Shown here piece after piece: positions 53,721-61,914 of a DNA stretch of 64,000 nucleotides. Source of the stretch: Pseudomonas lactis (GTDB lineage: Bacteria; Pseudomonadota; Gammaproteobacteria; Pseudomonadales; Pseudomonadaceae); contig NZ_JYLO01000002.1 of NCBI RefSeq assembly GCF_001439845.1, positions 310,001 to 374,000 on the forward strand, given 5' to 3'. The notes under the pieces are model-generated. The model was given only the letters and a program-made list of their open reading frames with translations. It was not told the DNA's origin and made no database searches. The position numbers were made by a program, and so were the translations under genes. Positions within the stretch are counted from its first letter, which is position 1; each line of letters starts with the position of its first letter.

Positions 53721-54170
53721 ATGGCCAACAGCCGCGCCGCGCGCCTGGCCCCAGTGGTGGACATGGCCGAAAAGGCCGAGAAAGCCGCCGTACAGCGCCT
53801 TGGCTACTTCCAGGGCCAGGTGCGTTTGGCCCAAAGCAAGCTGGGCGACCTGGAGCGCTTTCGTGGCGAGTACCAGCAACAGTGGATCGAGCGCGGCAGC
53901 CAGGGTGTGTCCGGCCAGTGGCTGATGGGATACCAGGGCTTTCTCAACCAGCTTGAAACCGCCGTTGGTCAGCAACGCCAGAGCCTGGCCTGGCACGAGG
54001 CCAACCTCGACAAAGCCCGCGAGGCCTGGCAACAGGCGTTTGCCCGGGTCGAGGGGCTGCGCAAACTGGTGCAGCGCTACATCGACGAGGCGCGCGCCAT
54101 CGAAGACAAGCGCGAGCAAAAGCTGCTCGATGAATTGTCCCAACGCCTTCCCCGCCCAGAACAGTTCTAA
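53721..54170 (+). CDS. fliJ: Flagellar export chaperone FliJ
   Basis: FliJ (149 residues) is a coiled-coil protein that sits in the FliI ring and activates the gate. It is almost all helical, with two long heptad regions (about 10-60 and 75-140), as in YscO-like proteins. It begins 3 bp after fliI. A REP pair follows before hsbA. Confidence 0.92.
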   Translation: MANSRAARLAPVVDMAEKAEKAAVQRLGYFQGQVRLAQSKLGDLERFRGEYQQQWIERGSQGVSGQWLMGYQGFLNQLETAVGQQRQSLAWHEANLDKAREAWQQAFARVEGLRKLVQRYIDEARAIEDKREQKLLDELSQRLPRPEQF

Positions 54171-54188
54171 TCGGCACTACAAACCCAG

Positions 54189-54276
54189 TGTGGGGCTGGC
54201 TTGCCTGCGAAAGCGGTGGTTCAGTTAAAGATTCCGTGGCTGACACGCCGCCATCGCAGGCAAGCCAGCTCCCACA
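54189..54276. repeat. Inverted REP pair between fliJ and hsbA
   Basis: TGTGGGGCTGGCTTGCCTGCG starts at 54189 and its inverse CGCAGGCAAGCCAGCTCCCACA ends at 54276, with a middle part of about 45 bp. Confidence 0.9.
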
Positions 54277-54352
54277 GTTGATTCGCTGTGTTGCTCAGAT
54301 GCTCTTCAGCTGCTACACCTTGTGTCTAGTGCAACGACAAGGAAGCAGTCAC

Positions 54353-54658
54353 ATGTCAGTCGAGTCAGAAGTATCCCTGGACGGGAAGAAGTTGACGATC
54401 GCAATCAAGGGCCGGTTCGATTTCGGCAGCCACCAGGCGTTTCGGGAGGCCTACGAGCGTTTCTACAAGGTCCCCGACACCTATATCGTCGACCTCAAAG
54501 ATGCCACCTACATGGACAGTTCAGCCCTCGGCATGCTGCTGTTGCTACGTGATCATGCCGGCGGCGATGACGCCGAGGTCCGCGTGACGAACAGCAACTC
54601 CGACGTGCGCAAGATCCTCGCCATCTCCAACTTCGACAAGCTGTTCGACATCAGTTGA
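54353..54658 (+). CDS. hsbA: HsbA, anti-sigma factor antagonist (STAS domain)
   Basis: This 101-residue STAS protein is the partner-switch output of the HptB pathway. DATYMDSSALGMLLLLRD carries the phosphorylatable Ser (residue 56, next to Asp 55), matching HsbA. In P. aeruginosa HsbA binds the anti-sigma factor FlgM, or a diguanylate cyclase, depending on phosphorylation by HsbR, and so shifts cells between swimming and biofilm. Its stop TGA overlaps the TTG start of hsbR. Confidence 0.9.
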   Translation: MSVESEVSLDGKKLTIAIKGRFDFGSHQAFREAYERFYKVPDTYIVDLKDATYMDSSALGMLLLLRDHAGGDDAEVRVTNSNSDVRKILAISNFDKLFDIS

Positions 54659-56373
54659 GCGCCTTGGCCCCGGTCCTTGAAGCGCTGACCATCCTGATCG
54701 CCGAAGACAGCGCCGCCGACCGCCTGTTGCTGGCGAGCATCATCCGCCGCCAGGGCCATCAGGTGCTGACTGTCAGCAATGGCGCCGAAGCGATTGAGGT
54801 GTTTGCCCGTGAGCGCCCGCAACTGGTGTTGATGGACGCGCTGATGCCGGTGATGGACGGCTTTGAAGCCGCGCGGCAGATCAAGCAATTGGCGGGGGAG
54901 GCGCTGGTGCCGATCATCTTCCTCACCTCGCTGCGCGAAAGCGAAGCCCTGGCCCAGTGCCTGGACGCCGGTGGCGATGACTTTTTGCCCAAGCCCTATA
55001 ACCCCTTGATCCTGGCGGCGAAGATCAACGCCATGGACCGCCTGCGCCGCCTGCAGGCCACGGTTTTGCAACAGCGTGACCTGATCGCCAAGCATCACGA
55101 ACACCTGATGCATGAACAGCGGGCGGCCAAGGCGGTGTTCGACAAGGTCGCCCATTCCGGTTGTATCAACGCCGCGCCGAATATTCGCTACCTGCAATCG
55201 CCTTATGCGCTGTTCAACGGTGACTTGTTGCTGGCGGCCTACACGCCATCGGGTGACATGCACGTGCTGCTCGGGGATTTCACCGGCCATGGCTTGCCGG
55301 CCGCCATCGGCGCCATGCCCCTGGCCGAAGTGTTCTACGGCATGACCGCCAAGGGCTACGGCCTCACGCAGACCCTGCGGGAAATGAACGCCAAGCTCAA
55401 GCGCATCCTGCCGGTGGACATGTTCTGCTGCGCCACCTTGCTGTGCCTGAGCGCCCAGCGGCGGGCGGTGGAAGTGTGGAACGGCGGCATGCCCGAAGGC
55501 TATGTGCATGAAGTCGCCACCGGCAGGCGCACGCCGTTGATGTCGCGGCACCTGCCCTTGGGGGTGTTGTCGGCAGAGGCGTTCGATGACAGTACCGAGG
55601 TCTGGCCCATGGCGTTGGGCGACCGGGTGTTTTTGCTCTCCGATGGTGTGCTGGACACCGCTGACGCCAACGATCAACTGTTCGGCGCCGAGCGCTTGCA
55701 GCAGGTGTTCGCCGCCAACCGCGAGCCTGACCGCCTGTTCGAGGACATCGAGCAGGCCCTGGCGGCCTTTCGCGGCCAGGCGCGCGATGACGTCAGCATG
55801 GTCGAGATCACGTTGCAGGCAGGCCAGCCCTTGCGGGCGGCCGAGCCGATGTATGCTGACAGCGGCCAGTCGTGCCCGCTGGATTGGTCGGTGAGTTTCG
55901 AATTTCGCGCCCAGACCCTCAGAACCTACAACCCGCTGCCGTACCTGCTGCAACTGCTGCTGGAGATCCACGGCCTGCGTGAGCAGAGTGGGGCGCTTTA
56001 CAGCGTGATGGCCGAGTTGTATTCCAACGCGCTGGAGCATGGCGTGCTGGGCCTGGACTCACGGCTCAAGCGCGATGCCCAGGGGTTTGCGCAGTATTAT
56101 CGCCAGCGCCATGAGCGGCTGGCGCAGTTGGACAGCGGTTACGTGCGCGTGCATGTGCAGGTGGTACCCACCGACAAGGGCGGCAAATTGACCTTGCGCG
56201 TCGAAGACAGCGGGCAGGGTTTTGATGTGGAACAGGAGCTGGCCCGCCCCGTGGACATCGACCGTCTGTCTGGTCGGGGTCTTAGCCTGGTGCGTCAACT
56301 GAGCAGCGCTGTAGGCTGGTCCGATGGCGGGCGCAGTGTCTGCGTGGAGTTTTGTTGGGAGGCTCTGGCATAA
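54655..56373 (+). CDS. hsbR: HsbR, response regulator with PP2C phosphatase and anti-sigma-like kinase
   Basis: The 572-residue protein has an N-terminal receiver (ILIAEDSAADRLLL and LVLMDALMPVMDG with phospho-Asp), a PP2C-like serine phosphatase (VLLGDFTGHGLPAAIGAMPL and GDRVFLLSDGVLD), and a C-terminal HATPase_c kinase of the RsbW type (AELYSNALEHGVLGL and LRVEDSGQGFDVE). It fits HsbR, which receives phosphate from HptB and controls HsbA. The start TTG at 54655 overlaps the hsbA stop (TTGA); coupling is likely. Upstream in-frame ATG codons are absent. Confidence 0.9.
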   Translation: MSALAPVLEALTILIAEDSAADRLLLASIIRRQGHQVLTVSNGAEAIEVFARERPQLVLMDALMPVMDGFEAARQIKQLAGEALVPIIFLTSLRESEALAQCLDAGGDDFLPKPYNPLILAAKINAMDRLRRLQATVLQQRDLIAKHHEHLMHEQRAAKAVFDKVAHSGCINAAPNIRYLQSPYALFNGDLLLAAYTPSGDMHVLLGDFTGHGLPAAIGAMPLAEVFYGMTAKGYGLTQTLREMNAKLKRILPVDMFCCATLLCLSAQRRAVEVWNGGMPEGYVHEVATGRRTPLMSRHLPLGVLSAEAFDDSTEVWPMALGDRVFLLSDGVLDTADANDQLFGAERLQQVFAANREPDRLFEDIEQALAAFRGQARDDVSMVEITLQAGQPLRAAEPMYADSGQSCPLDWSVSFEFRAQTLRTYNPLPYLLQLLLEIHGLREQSGALYSVMAELYSNALEHGVLGLDSRLKRDAQGFAQYYRQRHERLAQLDSGYVRVHVQVVPTDKGGKLTLRVEDSGQGFDVEQELARPVDIDRLSGRGLSLVRQLSSAVGWSDGGRSVCVEFCWEALA

Positions 56374-56403
56374 TCCGCCGATTCTTGATCAAGGAGCGAG
56401 CAA

Positions 56404-56760
56404 GTGGCTGAGATTCATTTGGACCCCGACGTGTTGTCGGACTTGCAGGAAGTAATGGAGAGCGAGTACCCGACGTTGCTCGACACCTTTATCGAGGACT
56501 CGCAAGAGCGCGTCGCAGCACTGCGCAAGGCTGGAGGCGACGCCAAAACGTTGGGGCGGATTGCCCACAGTTTCAAAGGCAGCAGCGGCAATCTAGGGGC
56601 GGTGCGTTTGGCCCAATTGTGTGAGTTGCTGGAGGCCGAGGCCGTCGAGGCGGCCTCGGATCTAAGTGCACTGGTTGATCAGATTGATCATGAGTTCGCG
56701 CTGGTCAAGCCACTGTATGAATGTAGGAGCGAGCTTGCTCGCGAAAAACGTCAACGATAA
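56404..56760 (+). CDS. hptB: HptB, histidine phosphotransfer protein with REP-encoded C-terminus
   Basis: This Hpt protein (118 residues) relays phosphate from hybrid kinases to HsbR. The phospho-His is in GRIAHSFKGSSGNLGAVRLA (His 55). The GTG start at 56404 follows AAGGAGCGAGCAA. The normal fold ends near EFALVKPLYE. From base 56722 the coding sequence runs into a REP palindrome that supplies the last 12 residues CRSELAREKRQR and the stop TAA. The tail is basic and disordered in look, so it may not harm function, but it is an unusual end. Confidence 0.88.
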   Translation: MAEIHLDPDVLSDLQEVMESEYPTLLDTFIEDSQERVAALRKAGGDAKTLGRIAHSFKGSSGNLGAVRLAQLCELLEAEAVEAASDLSALVDQIDHEFALVKPLYECRSELAREKRQR

Positions 56761-56821
56761 CGCGTACTTCCTGGATGAATGCGGCGCCTGTGAGTTTTTC
56801 GCGAGCAAACTCGCTCCTACA
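56722..56821. repeat. Inverted REP pair overlapping the hptB 3' end
   Basis: TGTAGGAGCGAGCTTGCTCG at 56722 is mirrored by CGAGCAAACTCGCTCCTACA ending at 56821 (one mismatch). The left arm is translated as the HptB C-terminus, and the hptB stop lies at 56758-56760, inside the element. Confidence 0.93.
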
Positions 56822-56853
56822 TTGAATCGGATATGTCCAGGCATTTTGTAAAC

Positions 56854-56871
56854 CTGGCCCGACTCTTGCTC
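56854..56871 (+). promoter_or_regulatory. Sigma-54-like promoter of fliK
   Basis: CTGGCCCG-ACTC-TTGCTC has -24 GG and -12 GC separated by 10 bases. It lies about 50 bp before the fliK ATG and just after the REP pair. Confidence 0.65.
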
Positions 56872-56921
56872 TACCTCCATAGACTGCATCCCCGACCCCC
56901 ATGCAGTGGAGACCCTTACTT

Positions 56922-58205
56922 ATGCCAGTCGCCCCCCATTCGCTCCTTCAGGCTGCCACCGCGGCCAAGCCTCAAGCGCCGGCCGCCACGCCTGCGGTAG
57001 CGCCTGCGGCCCCGCGGGACAAGGGCGCTGGCTTCGCTCAAGTGTTTGCCAAGCAAGCTGCCAAACCGCAGGCCAAGAGCGACGACGCGCCAGCCAAACC
57101 CGTGCGCGACAAAGCGGCTGAAGCCAGCGATAAACCTGCCGCCAGCGCGCCAGCGGTTGCCGATAGCGGCAATCCCTTGCCTGCCAAGCCGGCCAAGAGC
57201 GACGACCACGCTGACAGTGAAGGCGAGCCACCGGCCGACCCGTCCCTGGCGCAGCAACCGGTGGCCGACCCGGCGCTGGTTGCCACCGTAACGCCGGTGG
57301 CGGTCCCTGTGCCCGTACAAGCGCCTGCCGTCGCTGCCGAAGATGACCAGGCCCTGCCGCTCATCGCGGTGACCGAGGAGCCCAAGCAGCCGGCCTTCGA
57401 CCCCGAGGCTGACCCGCTGGATTCGATGCCGGCCGTGCGCCTGGCGATGGAGCAGGGCGGTCACGTCTCGGCCAGCAGCCAGGCGCCGCAGAAAGCCGCG
57501 CCCACCACCCAGGACCAACCGACCGCTGCGCAGAACTTTGCCGCTGGCCTAGCCAACATGGTTGACCAGCAAGCCACCAAGGACAGCACCGACCAAGGCG
57601 GTGACAAGGCCTTCGGCGCGCTGATCGATGACGGCCTCAAGGACCTCAAGAACGCCAGCAGCGACACCCGTGTGGACGACTTCGCCAACCGCCTGGCCGC
57701 GCTGACCCAGGCGGCCACACCGAAAACCGCGAATGCCTTGCCGCCCGTCACCAATGCGCCCCTGGCCATGCACCAGAGCGGCTGGACCGAAGAGGTGGTC
57801 AACCGCGTGATGTACCTGTCCAGCGCCAACCTCAAGTCGGCCGAGATCCAGTTGCAGCCCGCTGAGCTGGGGCGCCTGGATATCAAGGTCAACATGACGG
57901 CGGATCAGCAAGCCCAGGTCAACTTCATGAGCGGCCATGCGGTGGTGCGTGAAGCGCTGGAGAGCCAGTCGGGGCGTTTGCGGGAGATGTTTGCCCAGCA
58001 GGGCATGGGGCAGGTGGATGTGAATGTCTCCGACCAATCGCGGGGGCAGGACCAGCAGCAACAGCAGGGCCAGGCGCGGGGCGTCAGTGGCAGCGGCAGG
58101 CGTGCTGACAGCGGCGACGCCGGTGGCCCTGTGGACGTGGCCGAAGTGGCGGCGCCAGTGAGTCAGAGCGTGATTGGCTCCAGCGCGGTCGACTACTACG
58201 CCTGA
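56922..58205 (+). CDS. fliK: Flagellar hook-length control protein FliK
   Basis: FliK (427 residues) measures hook length and switches export specificity through FlhB. It has a long low-complexity Ala/Pro/Lys-rich N-terminal half and a globular C-terminal domain with LKSAEIQLQPAELGRLDIKV and VREALESQSGRLREMFAQQG, the Flg_hook signature. A Gln-rich DQQQQQGQ segment and a disordered end follow. The ATG at 56922 follows GTGGAGACCC, with the open frame reaching 7 codons further up. Confidence 0.92.
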   Translation: MPVAPHSLLQAATAAKPQAPAATPAVAPAAPRDKGAGFAQVFAKQAAKPQAKSDDAPAKPVRDKAAEASDKPAASAPAVADSGNPLPAKPAKSDDHADSEGEPPADPSLAQQPVADPALVATVTPVAVPVPVQAPAVAAEDDQALPLIAVTEEPKQPAFDPEADPLDSMPAVRLAMEQGGHVSASSQAPQKAAPTTQDQPTAAQNFAAGLANMVDQQATKDSTDQGGDKAFGALIDDGLKDLKNASSDTRVDDFANRLAALTQAATPKTANALPPVTNAPLAMHQSGWTEEVVNRVMYLSSANLKSAEIQLQPAELGRLDIKVNMTADQQAQVNFMSGHAVVREALESQSGRLREMFAQQGMGQVDVNVSDQSRGQDQQQQQGQARGVSGSGRRADSGDAGGPVDVAEVAAPVSQSVIGSSAVDYYA

Positions 58206-58227
58206 CTTCCTGTTCAAACCCGGTCAG

Positions 58228-58240
58228 TGTGGGAGCTGGC
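58228..58240. repeat. Truncated REP unit split by a palindromic element
   Basis: TGTGGGAGCTGGC is the start of a GTGGGAGCTGGCTTGCCTGCG REP. It stops where the four-hairpin element (58242-58375) begins. No clean right-hand part of the REP remains; CTGCGCCTGCCAGCC downstream is only loosely similar. Confidence 0.7.
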
Positions 58241-58241
58241 T

Positions 58242-58375
58242 GATCGTTCCCACGCTCTGCGTGGGAATGCCACCCCGGACGCTCCGCGTCCCGAAGTCGG
58301 CGATGTTTTCGACCGTTGCGCACGGTGACGCGTAGCGTCACAGGATGCATTCCCACGCAGAGCGTGGGAACGATC
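58242..58375. repeat. 134-bp element with perfect 29-bp inverted ends and four hairpins
   Basis: Bases 58242-58270 and 58347-58375 are perfect reverse complements. Each end is itself nearly palindromic: TTCCCACGC-TCT-GCGTGGGAA on the left and TTCCCACGC-AGA-GCGTGGGAA on the right. Two inner hairpins are GGACGC-TCC-GCGTCC and GTGACGC-GTA-GCGTCAC. All four share an ACGC-N3-GCGT core. GATCGTTCCCACGC is familiar from repeats in other Pseudomonas intergenic regions. No coding potential is seen. Confidence 0.8.
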
Positions 58376-58400
58376 ATCTTCCTGCGCCTGCCAGCCAACT

Positions 58401-58418
58401 CTGGCATAACACTTGCTC
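58401..58418 (+). promoter_or_regulatory. Sigma-54 promoter of fliLMNOPQR-flhB
   Basis: CTGGCATA-ACAC-TTGCTC has -24 GG and -12 GC with exact 10-base spacing, 50 bp before the fliL ATG. It lies just after the four-hairpin element. Confidence 0.8.
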
Positions 58419-58467
58419 TTGCCTTGCCATAGATCTACGAATCCCCGAATAGTGACGGATTATTGGC

Positions 58468-58968
58468 ATGGCGAAGAGCGACGACGCAGCAACTCCCCCC
58501 GCAGGCAAAGGCAAGCTCAAGCTGATCCTGTTGATTGTGCTGGGCCTGCTCCTGGCCATCGGCGCCTCGGTGGGCGGCACCTGGTACATCATGCACAGCA
58601 GTGCGAGCAAACCGGCGCCCGCCGCCGAAGCTGCCACCAACGTCAAGCAACCGGCAATCTTCGAGCAGATGCTTCCGGCCTTTGTCGCCAACTACAACCA
58701 GAATGGTCGCCAACGCTATCTGCAGGTGAGCATCACCTTGCTGGCGCGCAACCAGGCGGACCTCGATGCCCTCAAGGTGCATATGCCGGTGATCCGCAAC
58801 AACCTGGTGATGCTGTTCTCCGGGCAGAGCTTCGACAGCCTGGCCACGCCCGTCGGCCAGGAAATGCTGCGCCAGAAGGTCACTGCCAGCGTGCAGGAAG
58901 TGGCCCAGAAAGAACTCGGCAAAGTCGTGGTCGAACAGGCGCTCTTCACTAACTTCGTATTGCAGTAG
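58468..58968 (+). CDS. fliL: Flagellar basal body-associated protein FliL
   Basis: FliL (166 residues) surrounds stator units and aids torque. It has a Lys-rich cytoplasmic end, one membrane helix (about residues 16-37, LILLIVLGLLLAIGASVGGT), and a periplasmic domain with YLQVSITLLARNQADLDALK and a C-terminal VVEQALFTNFVLQ, typical of the family. fliM starts 9 bp later. Confidence 0.95.
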   Translation: MAKSDDAATPPAGKGKLKLILLIVLGLLLAIGASVGGTWYIMHSSASKPAPAAEAATNVKQPAIFEQMLPAFVANYNQNGRQRYLQVSITLLARNQADLDALKVHMPVIRNNLVMLFSGQSFDSLATPVGQEMLRQKVTASVQEVAQKELGKVVVEQALFTNFVLQ

Positions 58969-58977
58969 GATCACGAC

Positions 58978-59946
58978 ATGGCCGTGCAAGACCTGCTGTC
59001 CCAGGATGAAATCGACGCGCTGTTGCATGGCGTGGACGATGGTCTGGTACAGACCGAAATGGCTGCCGAACCCGGCAGCGTCAAAAGTTACGACCTGACC
59101 AGCCAGGATCGCATCGTGCGGGGGCGCATGCCGACCCTGGAGATGATCAACGAACGCTTTGCCCGCTACACCCGCATCAGCATGTTCAACATGCTGCGCC
59201 GCTCGGCGGACGTGGCCGTGGGCGGTGTGCAGGTGATGAAGTTCGGTGAATACGTGCACTCGCTGTACGTGCCCACGAGCCTCAACCTGGTCAAGATCAA
59301 GCCATTGCGCGGCACTGCGCTGTTTATCCTCGACGCCAAACTGGTGTTCAAGTTGGTGGACAACTTCTTCGGTGGCGACGGCCGTCACGCCAAGATCGAA
59401 GGGCGTGAATTCACCCCCACCGAACTGCGCGTGGTGCGCATGGTGCTGGAGCAGGCCTTCATCGACTTGAAGGAAGCCTGGCAGGCGATCATGGAAGTCA
59501 ATTTCGAGTACATCAACTCGGAAGTGAACCCGGCCATGGCCAACATCGTCGGCCCCAGCGAAGCCATTGTGGTGTCGACCTTCCACATCGAACTCGATGG
59601 CGGTGGCGGCGACCTGCACGTGACCATGCCGTATTCGATGATCGAGCCGGTGCGCGAAATGCTCGACGCCGGTTTCCAGTCCGACCTCGACGACCAGGAC
59701 GAACGCTGGGTCAAGGCCCTGCGCGAAGACCTGCTGGACGTCGACGTGCCGCTGAGCGCCACCGTGGCCCGCCGCCAGTTGCGCCTGCGGGATATTTTGC
59801 ACATGGCGCCTGGGGACATCATCCCCGTCGACTTGCCGCAAGAGCTGATCATGCGCGCCAACGGCGTGCCGTCATTCAAGGTCAAGCTCGGTTCCCACAA
59901 GGGCAACCTGGCGCTGCAAGTGGTTGAGCCGATCAACCGCCGCTGA
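58978..59946 (+). CDS. fliM: Flagellar switch protein FliM
   Basis: FliM (322 residues) forms the C ring and binds CheY-P. The N-terminal CheY-binding peptide is LLSQDEIDALLHG. The CheC/CheX-like middle domain includes RIVRGRMPTLEMINERFARY and NIVGPSEAIVVSTFHIELDG. The C-terminal SpoA domain is LRLRDILHMAPGDIIPVDLP. It is followed by fliN 43 bp later. Confidence 0.97.
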   Translation: MAVQDLLSQDEIDALLHGVDDGLVQTEMAAEPGSVKSYDLTSQDRIVRGRMPTLEMINERFARYTRISMFNMLRRSADVAVGGVQVMKFGEYVHSLYVPTSLNLVKIKPLRGTALFILDAKLVFKLVDNFFGGDGRHAKIEGREFTPTELRVVRMVLEQAFIDLKEAWQAIMEVNFEYINSEVNPAMANIVGPSEAIVVSTFHIELDGGGGDLHVTMPYSMIEPVREMLDAGFQSDLDDQDERWVKALREDLLDVDVPLSATVARRQLRLRDILHMAPGDIIPVDLPQELIMRANGVPSFKVKLGSHKGNLALQVVEPINRR

Positions 59947-59989
59947 TTCAACCCTAATTCATGATTGTTTGCTGCGCCGAGGACATGTA

Positions 59990-60457
59990 ATGGCTACCGA
60001 ACACGAAAACACTTCCGCCGAAGACCAGGCCCTGGCTGACGAGTGGGCTGCGGCCCTGGAAGAAACCGGCGATGTTGGCCAGGACGACATCGACGCGCTG
60101 CTGGCCGCCGACGCCGCCACCGCGCCGGCTGGCAACCGCCTGGCCATGGAAGAATTCGGCAGCGTGCCGAAGAACAACGACCCGGTGAGCCTCGACGGCC
60201 CGAACCTGGATGTGATCCTCGACATCCCGGTGTCGATTTCCATGGAAGTGGGCAGCACCGAAATCAACATCCGCAACCTGTTGCAGCTCAACCAGGGCTC
60301 GGTGATCGAACTGGACCGCCTGGCCGGCGAGCCATTGGACGTGCTGGTCAACGGCACCCTGATTGCCCATGGCGAGGTGGTGGTGGTCAACGAGAAGTTC
60401 GGCATCCGCCTGACCGACGTGATCAGCCCGAGCGAACGCATCAAGAAGTTGCGCTGA
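59990..60457 (+). CDS. fliN: Flagellar switch protein FliN
   Basis: FliN (155 residues) completes the C ring. An acidic N-terminal extension (DEWAAALEETGDVGQDDIDA) precedes the SpoA domain VSISMEVGSTEINIRNLLQL, with LNQGSVIELDRLAGEPLDVL and KFGIRLTDVISPSERIKKLR at the end. GAGGAC lies before the ATG at 59990; the open frame extends upstream without a ribosome-binding site. Confidence 0.97.
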   Translation: MATEHENTSAEDQALADEWAAALEETGDVGQDDIDALLAADAATAPAGNRLAMEEFGSVPKNNDPVSLDGPNLDVILDIPVSISMEVGSTEINIRNLLQLNQGSVIELDRLAGEPLDVLVNGTLIAHGEVVVVNEKFGIRLTDVISPSERIKKLR

Positions 60458-60458
60458 G

Positions 60459-60893
60459 ATGAAGTACTCGATGGCGGGACTGTTGCTGGCGCTGCCATTG
60501 AGCGCCTTGGCGGCTGAGCCGGTGGCGCAGGTGGTTGCGGCGCCAGCGGTCGGCAGCGTCGGCGGGCAGTTGACGCAACTGGTGCTGGGCCTGTTGCTGG
60601 TGATCGGCCTGATCTTCCTGCTGGCCTGGTTGATGCGCCGCGTGCAGCGCATCGGCCCGGGCAACGGCCAGGTGATAGAGCTGGTGGGCTCGCGCGCCCT
60701 CGGACCGCGTGATCGGCTGGTGCTGGTGCAGGTGGGCGAAGAGCAGATCCTGCTCGGCATCACCCCCGGCCGCATCACCCCGCTGCATGTACTCAAGACC
60801 CCGGTGGACGCGGTCAAGACCGAAGCCGCCACGCCAGAATTCGCCCAGCGCCTGATGGAGTTGCTGGGCAAGGATCAGAAGGATAAGAAGTAA
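60459..60893 (+). CDS. fliO: Flagellar export protein FliO
   Basis: FliO (144 residues) assists assembly of the FliP ring. It has an N-terminal signal-like helix ([19 protein letters not shown]), one clear membrane helix (about 40-62, [20 protein letters not shown]), and a cytoplasmic domain with [20 protein letters not shown]. Its stop shares a base with the fliP start at 60893. Confidence 0.94.
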   Translation: MKYSMAGLLLALPLSALAAEPVAQVVAAPAVGSVGGQLTQLVLGLLLVIGLIFLLAWLMRRVQRIGPGNGQVIELVGSRALGPRDRLVLVQVGEEQILLGITPGRITPLHVLKTPVDAVKTEAATPEFAQRLMELLGKDQKDKK

Positions 60894-61636
60894 TGCGCGT
60901 TTTGTTGACGCTCATGCTGTTGCTGGCCGCGCCGATGGCCCTGGGCGCCGACCCGTTGTCGATCCCGGCGATCACCCTGGGCACCAATGCGGCGGGCGCG
61001 CAGGAATATTCGGTCAGCCTGCAGATCCTGCTGATCATGACGGCGCTGAGTTTTATCCCGGCGTTCGTCATGCTGATGACCAGCTTTACGCGGATCATCA
61101 TCGTCTTCTCGATCCTGCGCCAGGCCCTGGGCCTGCAGCAGACGCCGTCGAACCAGATCCTCACCGGCATGGCGCTGTTTTTGACGTTGTTCATCATGGC
61201 GCCAGTGTTCGACAAGGTGAACCAGCAAGCCCTGCAACCTTATCTGGCAGAAAAGCTCACGGCCCAGGATGCCATCGACAAGGCCCAGGGCCCGATCAAG
61301 GACTTCATGCTGTCGCAAACTCGCTCCAGCGACCTTGAGCTGTTCATGCGCCTGTCCAAGCGCACCGACATCGCCACCCCGGACCAGGCGCCGCTGACCA
61401 TCCTGGTGCCGGCGTTCGTCACCTCTGAATTGAAAACCGCATTCCAGATCGGCTTCATGATCTTTATCCCGTTCCTGATCATCGACCTGGTGGTGGCGAG
61501 CGTGTTGATGGCCATGGGTATGATGATGCTGTCGCCGTTGATCATCTCGCTGCCGTTCAAGATCATGCTGTTTGTGCTGGTGGACGGCTGGGCGCTGATC
61601 ATTGGCACCCTGGCCGGCAGTTTCGGAGGGGTATAG
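60893..61636 (+). CDS. fliP: Flagellar export gate protein FliP
   Basis: FliP (247 residues) forms the core of the export gate. It has a cleavable signal peptide ([20 protein letters not shown]), then four membrane helices. [20 protein letters not shown] with [20 protein letters not shown], the [19 protein letters not shown] region, and [20 protein letters not shown] are the FliP signatures. fliQ follows 4 bp later. Confidence 0.97.
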   Translation: MRVLLTLMLLLAAPMALGADPLSIPAITLGTNAAGAQEYSVSLQILLIMTALSFIPAFVMLMTSFTRIIIVFSILRQALGLQQTPSNQILTGMALFLTLFIMAPVFDKVNQQALQPYLAEKLTAQDAIDKAQGPIKDFMLSQTRSSDLELFMRLSKRTDIATPDQAPLTILVPAFVTSELKTAFQIGFMIFIPFLIIDLVVASVLMAMGMMMLSPLIISLPFKIMLFVLVDGWALIIGTLAGSFGGV

Positions 61637-61640
61637 CGCT

Positions 61641-61910
61641 ATGACGCCAGAAGTCGCCGTCGACCTGTTCCGTGAAGCGCTGTGGCTGACCACCCTGATG
61701 GTTGCCGTGCTGGTGGTGCCGAGCCTGTTGGTCGGCCTGCTGGTGGCGATGTTCCAGGCGGCCACCCAGATCAACGAACAAACCTTAAGCTTCCTGCCGC
61801 GCCTGCTGGTAATGCTGGTGACCCTGATTGTCGCCGGCCCATGGCTGGTGCAAACCTTCATGGAATACATCCTGCAGTTGTACGGCAGTATTCCGCAGTT
61901 GATCGGCTGA
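61641..61910 (+). CDS. fliQ: Flagellar export gate protein FliQ
   Basis: FliQ (89 residues) has two helices (about 15-40 and 52-78) with LLVGLLVAMFQAATQINEQT between them, the conserved family core. The ATG at 61641 gives MTPEVAVDLFREALWL; the open frame extending up to 61602 overlaps fliP and is not supported. Confidence 0.96.
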   Translation: MTPEVAVDLFREALWLTTLMVAVLVVPSLLVGLLVAMFQAATQINEQTLSFLPRLLVMLVTLIVAGPWLVQTFMEYILQLYGSIPQLIG

Positions 61911-61914
61911 GCCG

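Noticed and set aside
54553..56040. Minus-strand open frame of 495 codons opposite hsbR
   Set aside because: It covers receiver and PP2C motifs of HsbR in antisense and has no start signal.
58435..59841. Minus-strand open frame of 468 codons opposite fliL-fliM
   Set aside because: It crosses two certain genes in antisense and shows no motif.
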